From NCBI RefSeq assembly GCF_901482445.1, contig NZ_LR590477.1, forward strand, positions 1,550,001 through 1,614,000: a stretch of DNA of 64,000 nt. Direction: 5' to 3'. The notes under the pieces are model-generated. The model made no database searches, was not told the origin of the DNA, and saw only the letters and a program-made list of their open reading frames with translations. The position numbers were made by a program, and so were the translations under genes. This DNA comes from Neisseria lactamica (lineage in GTDB: Bacteria > Pseudomonadota > Gammaproteobacteria > Burkholderiales > Neisseriaceae). This document shows, piece by piece, positions 25,995 through 34,547 of this stretch (its first letter is position 1; every line of letters starts with the position of its first letter).

Positions 25995-27422
25995 ATGAAC
26001 GAGAACTTTACCGAATGGCTGCACGGCTGGGTCGGCGCCATCAACGATCCGATGTGGTCATACTTGGTCTATATGCTTTTGGGTACGGGGCTTTTCTTCA
26101 CCGTAACCACGGGCTTTGTCCAATTCCGCCTGTTCGGGCGCAGCATCAAAGAAATGCTCGGCGGCCGCAAACAGGGGGACGACCCTCACGGCATCACGCC
26201 GTTTCAGGCATTTGTAACCGGCCTTGCCAGCCGCGTGGGCGTGGGCAATATCGCGGGCGTGGCAATCGCCATCAAAGTCGGCGGGCCGGGCGCGGTGTTT
26301 TGGATGTGGATAACCGCCTTAATCGGTATGAGTTCGGCGTTTGTCGAATCTTCGCTGGCGCAGCTCTTTAAAGTCCGCGACTACGACAACCACCATTTCC
26401 GGGGCGGCCCCGCCTACTACATCACTCAAGGGCTGGGACAGAAATGGCTGGGCGTGTTGTTCGCCCTGAGTCTGATTTTCTGTTTCGGCTTTGTGTTTGA
26501 AGCGGTTCAGACCAATACCATTGCCGATACCGTCAAAGCGGCGTGGGGCTGGGAGCCTCATTATGTCGGCGTCGCCCTGGTGATTTTAACCGCGCCGATT
26601 ATCTTCGGCGGCATCAGGCGCGTATCTAAAGCGGCGGAAATCGTCGTCCCCCTGATGGCGGTTTTGTACCTCTTTATCGCGCTTTTCATCATTTTGACCA
26701 ATATTCCGATGATTCCGGACGTGTTCGGTCAGATTTTTTCGGGCGCGTTCAAATTCGACGCGGCAGCAGGCGGCTTACTCGGCGGTCTGATTTCGCAAAC
26801 GATGATGATGGGCATCAAACGCGGCCTGTATTCCAACGAGGCGGGTATGGGTTCCGCGCCGAACGCCGCCGCCGCCGCCGAAGTGAAACACCCTGTTTCG
26901 CAAGGTATGATTCAAATGCTGGGCGTGTTTGTCGATACCATCATCGTTTGTTCTTGCACCGCCTTCATCATCTTGATTTACCAACAGCCTTACGGCGATT
27001 TGAGCGGTGCGGCGCTGACGCAGGCGGCGATTGTCAGCCAAGTGGGGCAATGGGGCGCGGGCTTCCTCGCCGTCATTCTGTTTATGTTTGCCTTTTCCAC
27101 CGTTATCGGCAACTATGCCTATGCCGAGTCCAACGTCCAATTCATCAAAAGCCATTGGCTGATTACCGCCGTCTTCCGTATGCTGGTTTTGGCGTGGGTC
27201 TATTTCGGTGCGGTTGCCAATGTGCCTTTGGTCTGGGATATGGCGGATATGGCGATGGGCATTATGGCGTGGATCAACCTTGTCGCCATCCTGCTGCTCT
27301 CGCCACTGGCGTTTATGCTGCTGCGCGATTACACAGCCAAGCTGAAAATGGGCAAAGACCCCGAGTTCAAACTTTCCGAACATCCGGGCCTGAAACGCCG
27401 CATCAAATCCGACGTTTGGTAA
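25995..27422 (+). CDS. agcS: Sodium:alanine/glycine symporter (AGCS family)
   Basis: 475-residue inner-membrane protein with about eleven hydrophobic helices. Family signatures: FQAFVTGLASRVGVGNIAGVAIAI near the N terminus, FRGGPAYYITQGLG, and GLYSNEAGMGSAPNAAAAAEVKHPVSQG. The gene imports alanine or glycine with Na+. Which substrate is preferred cannot be told. Single gene with a hairpin terminator at its end. Confidence 0.9.
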   Translation: MNENFTEWLHGWVGAINDPMWSYLVYMLLGTGLFFTVTTGFVQFRLFGRSIKEMLGGRKQGDDPHGITPFQAFVTGLASRVGVGNIAGVAIAIKVGGPGAVFWMWITALIGMSSAFVESSLAQLFKVRDYDNHHFRGGPAYYITQGLGQKWLGVLFALSLIFCFGFVFEAVQTNTIADTVKAAWGWEPHYVGVALVILTAPIIFGGIRRVSKAAEIVVPLMAVLYLFIALFIILTNIPMIPDVFGQIFSGAFKFDAAAGGLLGGLISQTMMMGIKRGLYSNEAGMGSAPNAAAAAEVKHPVSQGMIQMLGVFVDTIIVCSCTAFIILIYQQPYGDLSGAALTQAAIVSQVGQWGAGFLAVILFMFAFSTVIGNYAYAESNVQFIKSHWLITAVFRMLVLAWVYFGAVANVPLVWDMADMAMGIMAWINLVAILLLSPLAFMLLRDYTAKLKMGKDPEFKLSEHPGLKRRIKSDVW

Positions 27423-27433
27423 ATCCCGCCCTT

Positions 27434-27466
27434 ACCGGAGCCGCTTCCCCGCGAAGCGGCTTTTCC
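27434..27466 (+). terminator. Hairpin terminator after agcS
   Basis: GCCGCTTC, 5-base loop, GAAGCGGC followed by TTTTCCC. Confidence 0.7.
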
Positions 27467-27603
27467 CTTTCCGCGCACTGTAAAAACAGGGCGAACAAGC
27501 GTACAATCCCAACCCTTTACTTTTGAATCCATTTCGTTTTTCAGACGGCATCCTGCTTGGAATACCGTCTGAAACACCGTCAGGCAATACACACATGACC
27601 CAC

Positions 27604-29490
27604 ATGATTTACCCCAAAACCTACGACGTGATTGTCGTCGGCGGCGGACACGCCGGCACGGAAGCCGCACTCGCCGCCGCCCGTATGGGCGCGCAGACGC
27701 TTTTGCTCTCACACAATATCGAAACGCTCGGACAAATGTCGTGCAACCCCTCCATCGGCGGCATCGGCAAAGGGCATTTGGTACGCGAACTCGACGCGCT
27801 CGGCGGCGCGATGGCGTTGGCCACCGACAAGTCCGGCATCCAGTTCCGCCGCCTGAACGCCAGCAAAGGCGCGGCAGTACGAGCCACGCGCGCGCAGGCG
27901 GACCGCATCCTGTACAAAGCCGCCATCCGCGAAATGTTGGAAAACCAAGAAAACCTCGACCTTTTCCAACAAGCCGTCGAAGACGTAACGCTCGACGGCG
28001 AACGCATCAGCGGCGTGATCACCGCGATGGGCGTGGAATTCAAAGCCCGCGCCGTGGTATTGACCGCAGGCACGTTTTTGTCCGGCAAAATCCACATCGG
28101 TTTGGAAAACTACGAAGGCGGCCGCGCCGGCGACCCTGCCGCCAAATCATTAGGCGGACGTTTGCGCGAATTGAAGCTGCCGCAAGGCCGTCTGAAAACC
28201 GGCACGCCGCCGCGCATCGACGGACGCACGATTGACTTTTCCCAACTGACCGAACAGCCCGGCGACACACCCGTTCCCATCATGTCCGTACGCGGCAGTG
28301 CCGAAATGCACCCGCGCCAAGTGTCCTGCTGGATTACGCATACCAACACGCAAACCCACGACATCATCCGCTCAGGCTTCGACCGCAGCCCGATGTTTAC
28401 CGGCAAAATCGAAGGCGTGGGTCCGCGTTATTGTCCGTCTATCGAAGACAAAATCAACCGCTTCGCCGACAAAGACAGCCACCAGATTTTCCTCGAACCC
28501 GAAGGCCTGACCACGCACGAATACTACCCCAACGGTATCTCCACCAGCCTGCCGTTCGACATCCAAATCGCGCTCGTCCGCAGTATGAAAGGTTTGGAAA
28601 ACGCCCATATCCTGCGCCCCGGTTACGCCATCGAATACGACTACTTCGATCCGCGCAACCTCAAAGCCAGCCTCGAAACCAAAACCATTGAGGGATTGTT
28701 TTTCGCCGGGCAAATCAACGGTACGACAGGTTATGAAGAAGCCGCCGCGCAAGGACTGCTGGCAGGCGCGAACGCCGTGCAATACGTCCGCGAACAAGAC
28801 CCGCTCCTGCTGCGCCGCGAACAAGCCTATCTCGGCGTATTGGTGGACGACCTCATCACCAAAGGCGTGAACGAACCCTACCGAATGTTCACCAGCCGTG
28901 CCGAATACCGATTGCAACTCAGGGAAGACAACGCTGATATGCGCCTGACCGAAGACGGCCGCAAAATCGGCTTGGTGAGCGAAGCGCAATGGCGTATGTT
29001 CAACGAAAAACGCGAAGCCGTCGAACGCGAAATCCAACGCTTGAAAACAACGTGGTACACACCGCAAAAACTCGCCGAAGACGAACAAATCCGCGTGTTC
29101 GGACAAAAACTCAGCCGCGAGGCCAACCTGCACGATTTGTTACGCCGCCCGAACCTCGACTACGCCGCGCTGATGACGCTCGAAGGCGCGATGCCGTCTG
29201 AACGCCTCGCCGCCGAAGTCATCGAACAAGTCGAAATCCAAGTCAAATACCAAGGCTATATCGACCGCCAAAACGAAGAAATCGACAGCCGCCGCGACAT
29301 CGAAACCTTAAAGCTGCCCGACGATATCGATTACGGCAAAGTCAAAGGCTTGTCGGCAGAAGTGCAGCAAAAGCTCAATCAGCACAAACCCGAAACCGTC
29401 GGGCAGGCAAGCCGCATTTCCGGCGTAACCCCTGCGGCAGTGGCATTGCTGATGGTGCATTTGAAGCGCGGATTTAAAGACGCGAGATAA
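27604..29490 (+). CDS. mnmG: tRNA uridine-5-carboxymethylaminomethyl modification enzyme MnmG (GidA)
   Basis: 628 residues from ATG 27604 (MIYPKTYDVIVVGGGHAGTEAALAAA), the family length; the frame is open 27 codons further up through an uptake sequence. FAD-binding Rossmann motif VVGGGHAGTEAA, GQMSCNPSIGGIGKGHLVRE, and a second dinucleotide-binding region; the C-terminal helical part binds MnmE. With MnmE it installs the carboxymethylaminomethyl group on wobble U34. rnhB follows after a hairpin. Confidence 0.97.
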   Translation: MIYPKTYDVIVVGGGHAGTEAALAAARMGAQTLLLSHNIETLGQMSCNPSIGGIGKGHLVRELDALGGAMALATDKSGIQFRRLNASKGAAVRATRAQADRILYKAAIREMLENQENLDLFQQAVEDVTLDGERISGVITAMGVEFKARAVVLTAGTFLSGKIHIGLENYEGGRAGDPAAKSLGGRLRELKLPQGRLKTGTPPRIDGRTIDFSQLTEQPGDTPVPIMSVRGSAEMHPRQVSCWITHTNTQTHDIIRSGFDRSPMFTGKIEGVGPRYCPSIEDKINRFADKDSHQIFLEPEGLTTHEYYPNGISTSLPFDIQIALVRSMKGLENAHILRPGYAIEYDYFDPRNLKASLETKTIEGLFFAGQINGTTGYEEAAAQGLLAGANAVQYVREQDPLLLRREQAYLGVLVDDLITKGVNEPYRMFTSRAEYRLQLREDNADMRLTEDGRKIGLVSEAQWRMFNEKREAVEREIQRLKTTWYTPQKLAEDEQIRVFGQKLSREANLHDLLRRPNLDYAALMTLEGAMPSERLAAEVIEQVEIQVKYQGYIDRQNEEIDSRRDIETLKLPDDIDYGKVKGLSAEVQQKLNQHKPETVGQASRISGVTPAAVALLMVHLKRGFKDAR

Positions 29491-29498
29491 ACACATCG

Positions 29499-29539
29499 GT
29501 ACGATGCCGTCTGAAACACCGTTCAGACGGCATCGTACC
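29499..29539 (+). terminator. Long uptake-sequence hairpin between mnmG and rnhB
   Basis: Perfect 18-bp stem GGTACGATGCCGTCTGAA with a 5-base loop. No T-run follows, so partial read-through into rnhB is possible. Confidence 0.6.
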
Positions 29540-29557
29540 ATCCCGACAGGAAACATC

Positions 29558-30142
29558 ATGCACATACTGACCGCCGGCGTGGACGAGGCAGGACGCGGAC
29601 CTTTAGTCGGCAGCGTGTTTGCCGCCGCCGTCATCCTTCCGGAAACATTCGACCTGCCCGGACTGACCGACTCCAAAAAACTCAGCGAGAAAAAACGCGA
29701 CGCGCTTGCCGAAATGATAAAAAATCAGGCGGCCGCGTGGCACGTCGCCGCCGCCGGGCCCGAAGAAATCGCCGGCCTCAACATCCTGCACGCCACCATG
29801 CTCGCCATGAAACGCGCCATTGACGGTTTGGCTGTGCGCCCCGAAAAAATATTCATCGACGGCAACCGCATTCCCGAACATTTGAATATCCCTGCCGAAG
29901 CCGTCGTCAAAGGCGACAGCAAAATCATCGAAATCTCCGCCGCATCCGTTTTGGCAAAGACCGCACGCGATGCGGAAATGTACGCACTGGCGCAACGCCA
30001 TCCCCAATACGGTTTCGACAAACACAAAGGTTACGGCACGAAGCAGCATCTGGAAGCCCTCGAAAAATACGGCGTGCTGCCCGAACACCGCCGCGACTTC
30101 GCCCCCGTCAGAAACCTGCTCGCGCAGCAGGTCTTGTTTTAA
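29558..30142 (+). CDS. rnhB: Ribonuclease HII
   Basis: 194 residues from ATG 29558. Active-site motifs: AGVDEAGRGPLVGSVFAAAVIL (DEAGRGP), LTDSKKLSEKKR, IDGN and the C-terminal GYGTKQHLEAL. It cuts the RNA strand of RNA-DNA hybrids and removes misincorporated ribonucleotides. Starts 18 bases after the uptake-sequence hairpin. Confidence 0.96.
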   Translation: MHILTAGVDEAGRGPLVGSVFAAAVILPETFDLPGLTDSKKLSEKKRDALAEMIKNQAAAWHVAAAGPEEIAGLNILHATMLAMKRAIDGLAVRPEKIFIDGNRIPEHLNIPAEAVVKGDSKIIEISAASVLAKTARDAEMYALAQRHPQYGFDKHKGYGTKQHLEALEKYGVLPEHRRDFAPVRNLLAQQVLF

Positions 30143-30152
30143 ACCTGCACAA

Positions 30153-30184
30153 AAATGCCGTCTGAAGCCTTCAGACGGCATTTC
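30153..30184 (+). terminator. Uptake-sequence hairpin after rnhB
   Basis: AAATGCCGTCTGAAG and CTTCAGACGGCATTT with a minimal loop. Confidence 0.75.
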
Positions 30185-30222
30185 CAGCATCGCAACTTCA
30201 AAGAGAAAGAACCCAAACCGTC

Positions 30223-30555
30223 ATTCCCGCGCAGGCGGTAATTTAGTTTTTTGGGTTTCAGTTGTTTTTAAGTTTCGGGAAACTTCCAAACCGCCATTCC
30301 CGCAAAAACAAAAAATCAAAAACTGAAATTTCGTCATTCCCGCGCAGGCGGGAATCTAGAAACCCAAAGCTGCAAGAATTTATCAAAATGACTGAAACTC
30401 AAAAAACCGGATTCCCGCCGAAAACAGGAATCCGGAGTCTCAGGGTTGGAAAAACCGTTTTTCCCGATAAGTTTCCGTACCGACAGACCTAGATTCCCGC
30501 CTGCGCGGGAATGACGAAATTTCAGTTTTTGATTTTTTGTTTTTGCGGGAATGAC
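30223..30555. repeat. NIME/dRS3 cluster containing a perfect 65-bp inverted repeat
   Basis: dRS3 copies lie at 30336-30355 and 30493-30512, degenerate ones at 30223-30242 and near 30411. 30295-30359 is the exact reverse complement of 30489-30553, so the block could fold into a large cruciform. No gene is recognisable in the 660 bases between rnhB and parA. Confidence 0.85.
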
Positions 30556-30557
30556 GA

Positions 30558-30712
30558 TATAGTGGATTAACAAAAATCAGGACAAGGCGACAAAGCCGCA
30601 GACAGTACAAATAGTACGGAACCGATTCACTTGGTGCTTCAGCACCTTAGAGAATCGTTCTCTTTGAGCTAAGGCGAGGCAACGCCGTACCGGTTTTTGT
30701 TAATCCACTATA
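30558..30712. repeat. Full-length Correia element (155 bp)
   Basis: Terminal inverted repeats TATAGTGGATTAACAAAAA and its complement bound the characteristic interior (AGTACAAATAGTACGG, AGAATCGTTCTC). The long form includes the segment with the IHF-binding region. Such elements can carry promoters and RNase III sites. It lies 90 bases past the parA stop. Confidence 0.93.
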
Positions 30713-30803
30713 AATGACGATATAAGTATTTTTATTTTAATCCGCCATATTAACGCACCCGGCCAAACAGCATAACGGCACGGGCAGCCCGATTTGGATT
30801 GGC

Positions 30804-31577
30804 CTATTTCCCCGATACCCTCGCCGCCAGCTCGTCCGCCAAGGCAAGATACGCCTTGGTACCCTTTGCCTGCGCGTCGTAAGCCATCACCGGCATACCG
30901 TGGCTCGGCGCTTCCGCAAGGCGGATATTGCGCGGGATGACGGTTTCAAACAGCAAATCCCCGAAATGGCTGCGCAACTGTTCGCTGACTTCGGCAACCA
31001 GCCTGCTGCGGCTGTCGTACATCGTGCGCACGATGCCCGTGATGTCCAAATCGGGATTGACCGCCTGACGGATTTTGCGCACGGTCGCAATCAAATCGGA
31101 AATCCCTTCCAGCGCGTAATATTCGCACAACATCGGCACAATCACGCCGCCGGCTGCCACCAGCCCGTTAAGCGTCAACAGCGTCAGCGAAGGCGGGCAG
31201 TCGATCAGGATAAAGTCGTAATCTTCCGCCACTGCCTTGAGTGCGTTTTTCAAACGCACTTCCCGGGCGATTTCCTGCACCAGCTCGATTTCCGCACCGG
31301 CCAGCGCGCGGTTCGCACCCAACACGCCGTATCCGCCCTCTTTGCTGCGTACCGCCGCCGATTTCACGTCCGCATCGCCCAATAAGACCTGATAAACGCC
31401 GGACTGCAAACTCGCCTTGTCGATGCCGCTGCCCGTCGTCGCATTGCCCTGCGGATCCAAATCGACCACCAGCACGCGTTTGCCGCGCGATGCCAGCGAA
31501 GCCGCCAAATTTACCGTCGTCGTCGTTTTGCCCACACCGCCCTTCTGATTGGCGATGGCAAGGATGTTCGCACTCAT
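30804..31577 (-). CDS. parA: Chromosome partitioning ATPase ParA
   Basis: 257 residues. Deviant Walker A box AIANQKGGVGKTTTTVNLAA at the N terminus, DLDPQGNATTGSG (A'), and DFILIDCPPSLTLLTLN (Walker B). It uses ATP-dependent DNA binding to segregate origins together with ParB, which is not in the window. It lies next to rsmG (gidB), a common bacterial arrangement; a single uptake sequence lies between the two genes. Confidence 0.93.
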   Translation of the reverse strand: MSANILAIANQKGGVGKTTTTVNLAASLASRGKRVLVVDLDPQGNATTGSGIDKASLQSGVYQVLLGDADVKSAAVRSKEGGYGVLGANRALAGAEIELVQEIAREVRLKNALKAVAEDYDFILIDCPPSLTLLTLNGLVAAGGVIVPMLCEYYALEGISDLIATVRKIRQAVNPDLDITGIVRTMYDSRSRLVAEVSEQLRSHFGDLLFETVIPRNIRLAEAPSHGMPVMAYDAQAKGTKAYLALADELAARVSGK

Positions 31578-31675
31578 GTCCCGCCCGTGTCCCGTCTGAT
31601 GTTGAAAAAAGAAAAACAGTGCGGAATTTTACCTTTATCCGCACAAAAAAGGTATTCATGCCGTCTGAAGCGCGC

Positions 31676-32299
31676 TCAACGCTTGCTCAGGATGACGATA
31701 TGGCGTTCCGCATCCAAGCCCGGCACTTCGAGCCTTTGGATCTTTTCGACGCACACATCCTGCGGCAGGCGGTCGATTTCCCCCTGCGGATATACGCCCT
31801 TCATCGCCGCCCAGTAGCCGCCGTCTTTTAACAGATGCACCGTCCACGACACAAAATCCGCCAGTTCTGCAAACGCACGGCTGGTAACCACGTCGGCACG
31901 CACGTCCGAAACCGCCTCCACGCGTCCGGATACCACGCGCACATTGTCCAACCCCAACTCGATAACCGCCTGCTGTAAAAAAGCCGTTTTCTTCGTATTC
32001 GCATCCAAAAGGGTTATCTGCACATCCGGACGGCACACCGCCGCCGGAATGCCGGGCTGTCCTCCGCCCGAACCGACATCCAGCATCGTCTGTGCGCCTT
32101 CGATATAGGGCAGCAGCGTCAGGCTGTCCAAAAGATGATGGACAATCATTTTTTCCTCGTCGCGCAGGGCGGTCAGATTGTAGGTTTTGTTCCACTTTTT
32201 CAACAAATCCACATAGGCCAAAAGCCTGTCCTGTGCCGTTTCCGAAATATCCAGCCCCATCGCGGCAATGCCTGCACGCAGGCGTTCTTTGCGTTCCAT
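31676..32299 (-). CDS. rsmG: 16S rRNA (guanine527-N7)-methyltransferase RsmG
   Basis: 207 residues from ATG 32299 (MERKERLRAGIAAMG). SAM-binding motif MLDVGSGGGQPGIPAAV, preceded by WNKTYNLTALRDEEKMIVHHLLDSL, the family signature. It methylates G527 of 16S rRNA. Loss of the enzyme gives low-level streptomycin resistance in several bacteria. Located upstream of parA on the same strand. Confidence 0.95.
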   Translation of the reverse strand: MERKERLRAGIAAMGLDISETAQDRLLAYVDLLKKWNKTYNLTALRDEEKMIVHHLLDSLTLLPYIEGAQTMLDVGSGGGQPGIPAAVCRPDVQITLLDANTKKTAFLQQAVIELGLDNVRVVSGRVEAVSDVRADVVTSRAFAELADFVSWTVHLLKDGGYWAAMKGVYPQGEIDRLPQDVCVEKIQRLEVPGLDAERHIVILSKR

Positions 32300-32345
32300 A
32301 TCTGCTTCCTGTCCATATTCAGGCGTAATGTTAGCGGAAAAACAT

Positions 32346-32385
32346 ACCGTCTGAAACCGCGTGTCGGGTTTCAGACGGCATTCCC
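32346..32385 (-). terminator. Imperfect uptake-sequence hairpin
   Basis: ATACCGTCTGAAACC and GGTTTCAGACGGCAT with one mismatch, between the rsmG start and the end of the membrane-protein gene on the same strand. Confidence 0.6.
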
Positions 32386-32393
32386 GTTCCAAG

Positions 32394-32879
32394 CTATTTT
32401 TTCCTGTGGAACACCACCGGCTGCACCGGCGCGCGCGTCAGACGTTTGGGCAGCGTCAGCATAGACACCAGCCACACGGCAAACGCATATTCCAACACCG
32501 CCTCCCCGCGCAGCCCGCCCAAGGCGGCACTACCCAACAACAGCTCGAAAATCCAAGCCACCGCCGCAGCCGCGCAAGCCGCCACGCCCGACAGAAACAG
32601 CGCGTAACGCGAATGCCGCCGCATCATCTTTTTGTACGCCAGCTTCGTCAGGCCTGCCGACACGACCACATTCAAAAACGCAAACACACCGAACACAAAC
32701 CAAACAGTGCCGTCCCAACCGCCACGCCGGCCGAATCCGCCGGCCGACACCGACACCAGCAGCCCTGCCCGTCCGAACGCAAGCGCAAAGGCATCATGCA
32801 CCGACAGTGCGAACGGCAGCGTCAAAAACACCAGCCCCGCAAACAGAGCCGCATAAGGATATTTCTCGTTCACAAACAT
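32394..32879 (-). CDS. Conserved hypothetical membrane protein
   Basis: 161 residues with about four hydrophobic segments (near 9-27, 60-80, 93-115 and 127-145) and a basic C-terminal tail (PKRLTRAPVQPVVFHRKK). No catalytic motif or family that I recognise. It lies between rsmG and tRNA-Thr; composition is normal for the core genome. Probably a real inner-membrane protein of unknown function. Confidence 0.7.
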   Translation of the reverse strand: MFVNEKYPYAALFAGLVFLTLPFALSVHDAFALAFGRAGLLVSVSAGGFGRRGGWDGTVWFVFGVFAFLNVVVSAGLTKLAYKKMMRRHSRYALFLSGVAACAAAAVAWIFELLLGSAALGGLRGEAVLEYAFAVWLVSMLTLPKRLTRAPVQPVVFHRKK

Positions 32880-32984
32880 CGCCGTCCCCCTCTTCCGAAA
32901 CAGACCGAATTATACCGCGCACTGCCTTGCCGCCCGCCCAAAAAGTTGCACAAACAACCGTTCATATATATCATAACGAAAAAA

Positions 32985-33060
32985 GCCGGTGTAGCTCAGT
33001 CGGTAGAGCAGCGCATTCGTAACGCGAAGGTCGGGGGTTCGATTCCCTTCTCCGGCACCA
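32985..33060 (+). tRNA. tRNA-Thr (CGT), integration site of the adjacent element
   Basis: 76 nt including CCA. D-arm TAGCTCAGTCGGTAGAGCA, anticodon loop TTCGTAA with anticodon CGT, T-loop GTTCGAT. The last 14 nt belong to the 17-bp direct repeat bounding the element at 33-40 kb. The acceptor stem shows a U-U mismatch (GCCGGTG against CTCCGGC). The corresponding E. coli gene, thrW, is also a known integration hotspot. Confidence 0.96.
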
Positions 33061-33063
33061 ATA
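33047..33063. other. Left attachment site (att) of the integrated element
   Basis: CTTCTCCGGCACCAATA, overlapping the 3' end of tRNA-Thr, repeated exactly at 40191-40207. Confidence 0.85.
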
Positions 33064-33174
33064 TTTCTATTTAAGCATATGATTTATAAAGTGTTTTTAA
33101 TTATAGGCTTAAGAAAATGTGTAAATTCTGTGTATTTTTAGCAGAATGCGCTTTTTTCCCATATCAGCCGTGTA

Positions 33175-33216
33175 GAAAAAACAGCGTATCAGATAGTCCG
33201 ATACGCTGTTTTTTCT
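33175..33216. terminator. Hairpin with T-run near the left end of the element
   Basis: AAAAAACAGCGTATC, 9-base loop, GATACGCTGTTTTTT: bidirectional intrinsic terminator insulating tRNA-Thr and the element from each other. Confidence 0.75.
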
Positions 33217-33302
33217 TTGCCCGTGCGCCTGCCCACTCCCACACACACAATGTGTGTGTTATACTGTGTGTGCATAAAAATGATTATTTACTCGTAATGC
33301 CG

Positions 33303-33345
33303 AAAAAGGCGGTTAACTTCCCTACAAGTTAACCGCCTTTGGCTT
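33303..33345 (-). terminator. Terminator after the 124-aa gene of the element
   Basis: GGCGGTTAACTT and AAGTTAACCGCC around a 6-base loop; flanked by A- and T-runs. It directly follows the stop at 33356. Confidence 0.75.
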
Positions 33346-33355
33346 TATTTCTGTT

Positions 33356-33730
33356 TTATGCCTTGTTAGTCGCCCCCGCCAATGTCTCCGTTAACAGGTC
33401 TCCCACTTGCAAGCCTTCCCGCTGCGCTGCCTCCAAAGCAAACTTCCTTATGCGCCATAACATCTCCCAAAGGTCGTATGTAAACATTTCTCCGTAAGCC
33501 TCGCGGCTACCCCTCAAGTGTTCGTTAATATTTGCCATTGCGCTGCCTTCGGTGTCTTCATGCCGCCATACTTGAAAAGTGTCTTTTCCACTTAGGGCGC
33601 ATAGTGTGTTAATTAAAACGCTGCGGGCGTTGTTTGAGTATTCCACCCCAATAGTACAGGTGTCTACTATTTCCCGCCACAGGTTTAGGGGAACGGTCAC
33701 ATATTGTGTGTCTGTGTATTGAGTGTGCAT
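33356..33730 (-). CDS. Hypothetical protein of the integrated element
   Basis: 124 residues, soluble, no family recognised. N-terminal VTVPLNLWREIVDTC and central ALSGKDTFQVWRHEDTEG; helical C-terminal half (ALEAAQREGLQVGDLLTETL). It has its own promoter (TTGACT, 17 bases, TAAAGT on the minus strand near 33770-33800) and its own terminator, so it is expressed separately from the primase operon. This end position is where satellites usually carry accessory or phage-interference genes, but no function can be assigned. Confidence 0.6.
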   Translation of the reverse strand: MHTQYTDTQYVTVPLNLWREIVDTCTIGVEYSNNARSVLINTLCALSGKDTFQVWRHEDTEGSAMANINEHLRGSREAYGEMFTYDLWEMLWRIRKFALEAAQREGLQVGDLLTETLAGATNKA

Positions 33731-33826
33731 AAGTGCTGCCTTTCTTTACTCGCTTGTTTAAGGTGTGCTTACTTTACCCCTTGTTCTTCCATTAGTCAAT
33801 ATTTCCTTTAAAATCATACGTTTATA

Positions 33827-33839
33827 GTATACTGTATAC
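33827..33839. promoter_or_regulatory. Operator-like palindrome GTATACTGTATAC
   Basis: Six-base arms with a central base, located just upstream of the promoter of the 124-aa gene. Shape and place fit a repressor site; no binding protein is proven. Confidence 0.4.
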
Positions 33840-33975
33840 ACCGGTTGTATATGCTGTGCGCCCGCTTGCACGGTCGACGTATAGGGTTTTTGCGCGTATT
33901 GCCCTGCCCGCGTTTGCCTGCCTGCCTACAAAAAATTTTGGAATTTTCTTTTTTCCCCTGCCTTTTTGCATCGGT

Positions 33976-34006
33976 AAAAAGGACAACCGCCGATTATCGG
34001 CGGTCG
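33976..34006 (-). terminator. Terminator after the 153-aa gene
   Basis: On the minus strand ACCGCCGA, loop, TCGGCGGT, then a T-run. It separates the primase-side genes from the 124-aa gene. The rest of 33731-34033 shows only the promoter and palindrome noted separately. Confidence 0.65.
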
Positions 34007-34033
34007 TTCGTCCTCTACCCCTGCGTGTGTGTC

Positions 34034-34495
34034 TTATAGGGATTCGTCAAAACAGCCCTCTGCTGTGCTTGTTCCCCTGCGTAAGATGCGCCCCTGCACG
34101 CGGTTGTCGTTGCGTCCCAATCCTGAATCTTTGCCTACGGGGTTGTTTACCCTGTACGCCCAAGCTGATGATTGTTTGTGCAAACCGTTCAGGCGGGTGT
34201 ATAGGTTTGTCATCTTTTGAAAGCCTGCCACATCGTGTGTTGTTAGTGCTTTGCCTGATAGTCGCCCTGCGAACTTTAAAGCCAGTTCGTAAACGATAGC
34301 CTGTAATGCCGCGCTCTGTTCCAATCCCACGCCTTGTGCATTGCCCGCCTCTACGTCGTTTATTATTTGTTGGGCGTGTTTAACCAATTCTTTATCACTC
34401 TTGGCTTTTAGTTTAAAAATCATCTCTCCTATTGTGCCCGTTTCGCCTCCGCTCCTGCCTAAATTAATAATGCCAAACTGTCTGTCATCAGCCAT
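34034..34495 (-). CDS. Hypothetical protein of the integrated element
   Basis: 153 residues, soluble. Begins MADDRQFGIINLGRSGGETGTIGEMIFKL, followed by a helical middle (KSDKELVKHAQQIINDVEAGN) and a basic, Gly/Asn/Arg-rich C terminus (GLGRNDNRVQGRILRRGT). I recognise no family. It is downstream of the primase, separated from it by the repeat region, and ends at a hairpin terminator. Confidence 0.6.
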   Translation of the reverse strand: MADDRQFGIINLGRSGGETGTIGEMIFKLKAKSDKELVKHAQQIINDVEAGNAQGVGLEQSAALQAIVYELALKFAGRLSGKALTTHDVAGFQKMTNLYTRLNGLHKQSSAWAYRVNNPVGKDSGLGRNDNRVQGRILRRGTSTAEGCFDESL

Positions 34496-34547
34496 TGTTT
34501 TACTCTCCCGATTTTATTTGATTAATCTTTCACTGACACTTTTCTAT

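Noticed and set aside
33241..33275. CA/TG-rich run (ACACACACAATGTGTGTG) as a phase-variable tract
   Set aside because: Short, imperfect and not within or before a gene start; more likely part of the element end.
34034..34299. 147-residue plus-strand frame (33856-34299) opposite the 153-aa gene
   Set aside because: Crosses the terminator and lacks a plausible start context; the minus-strand gene fits better.
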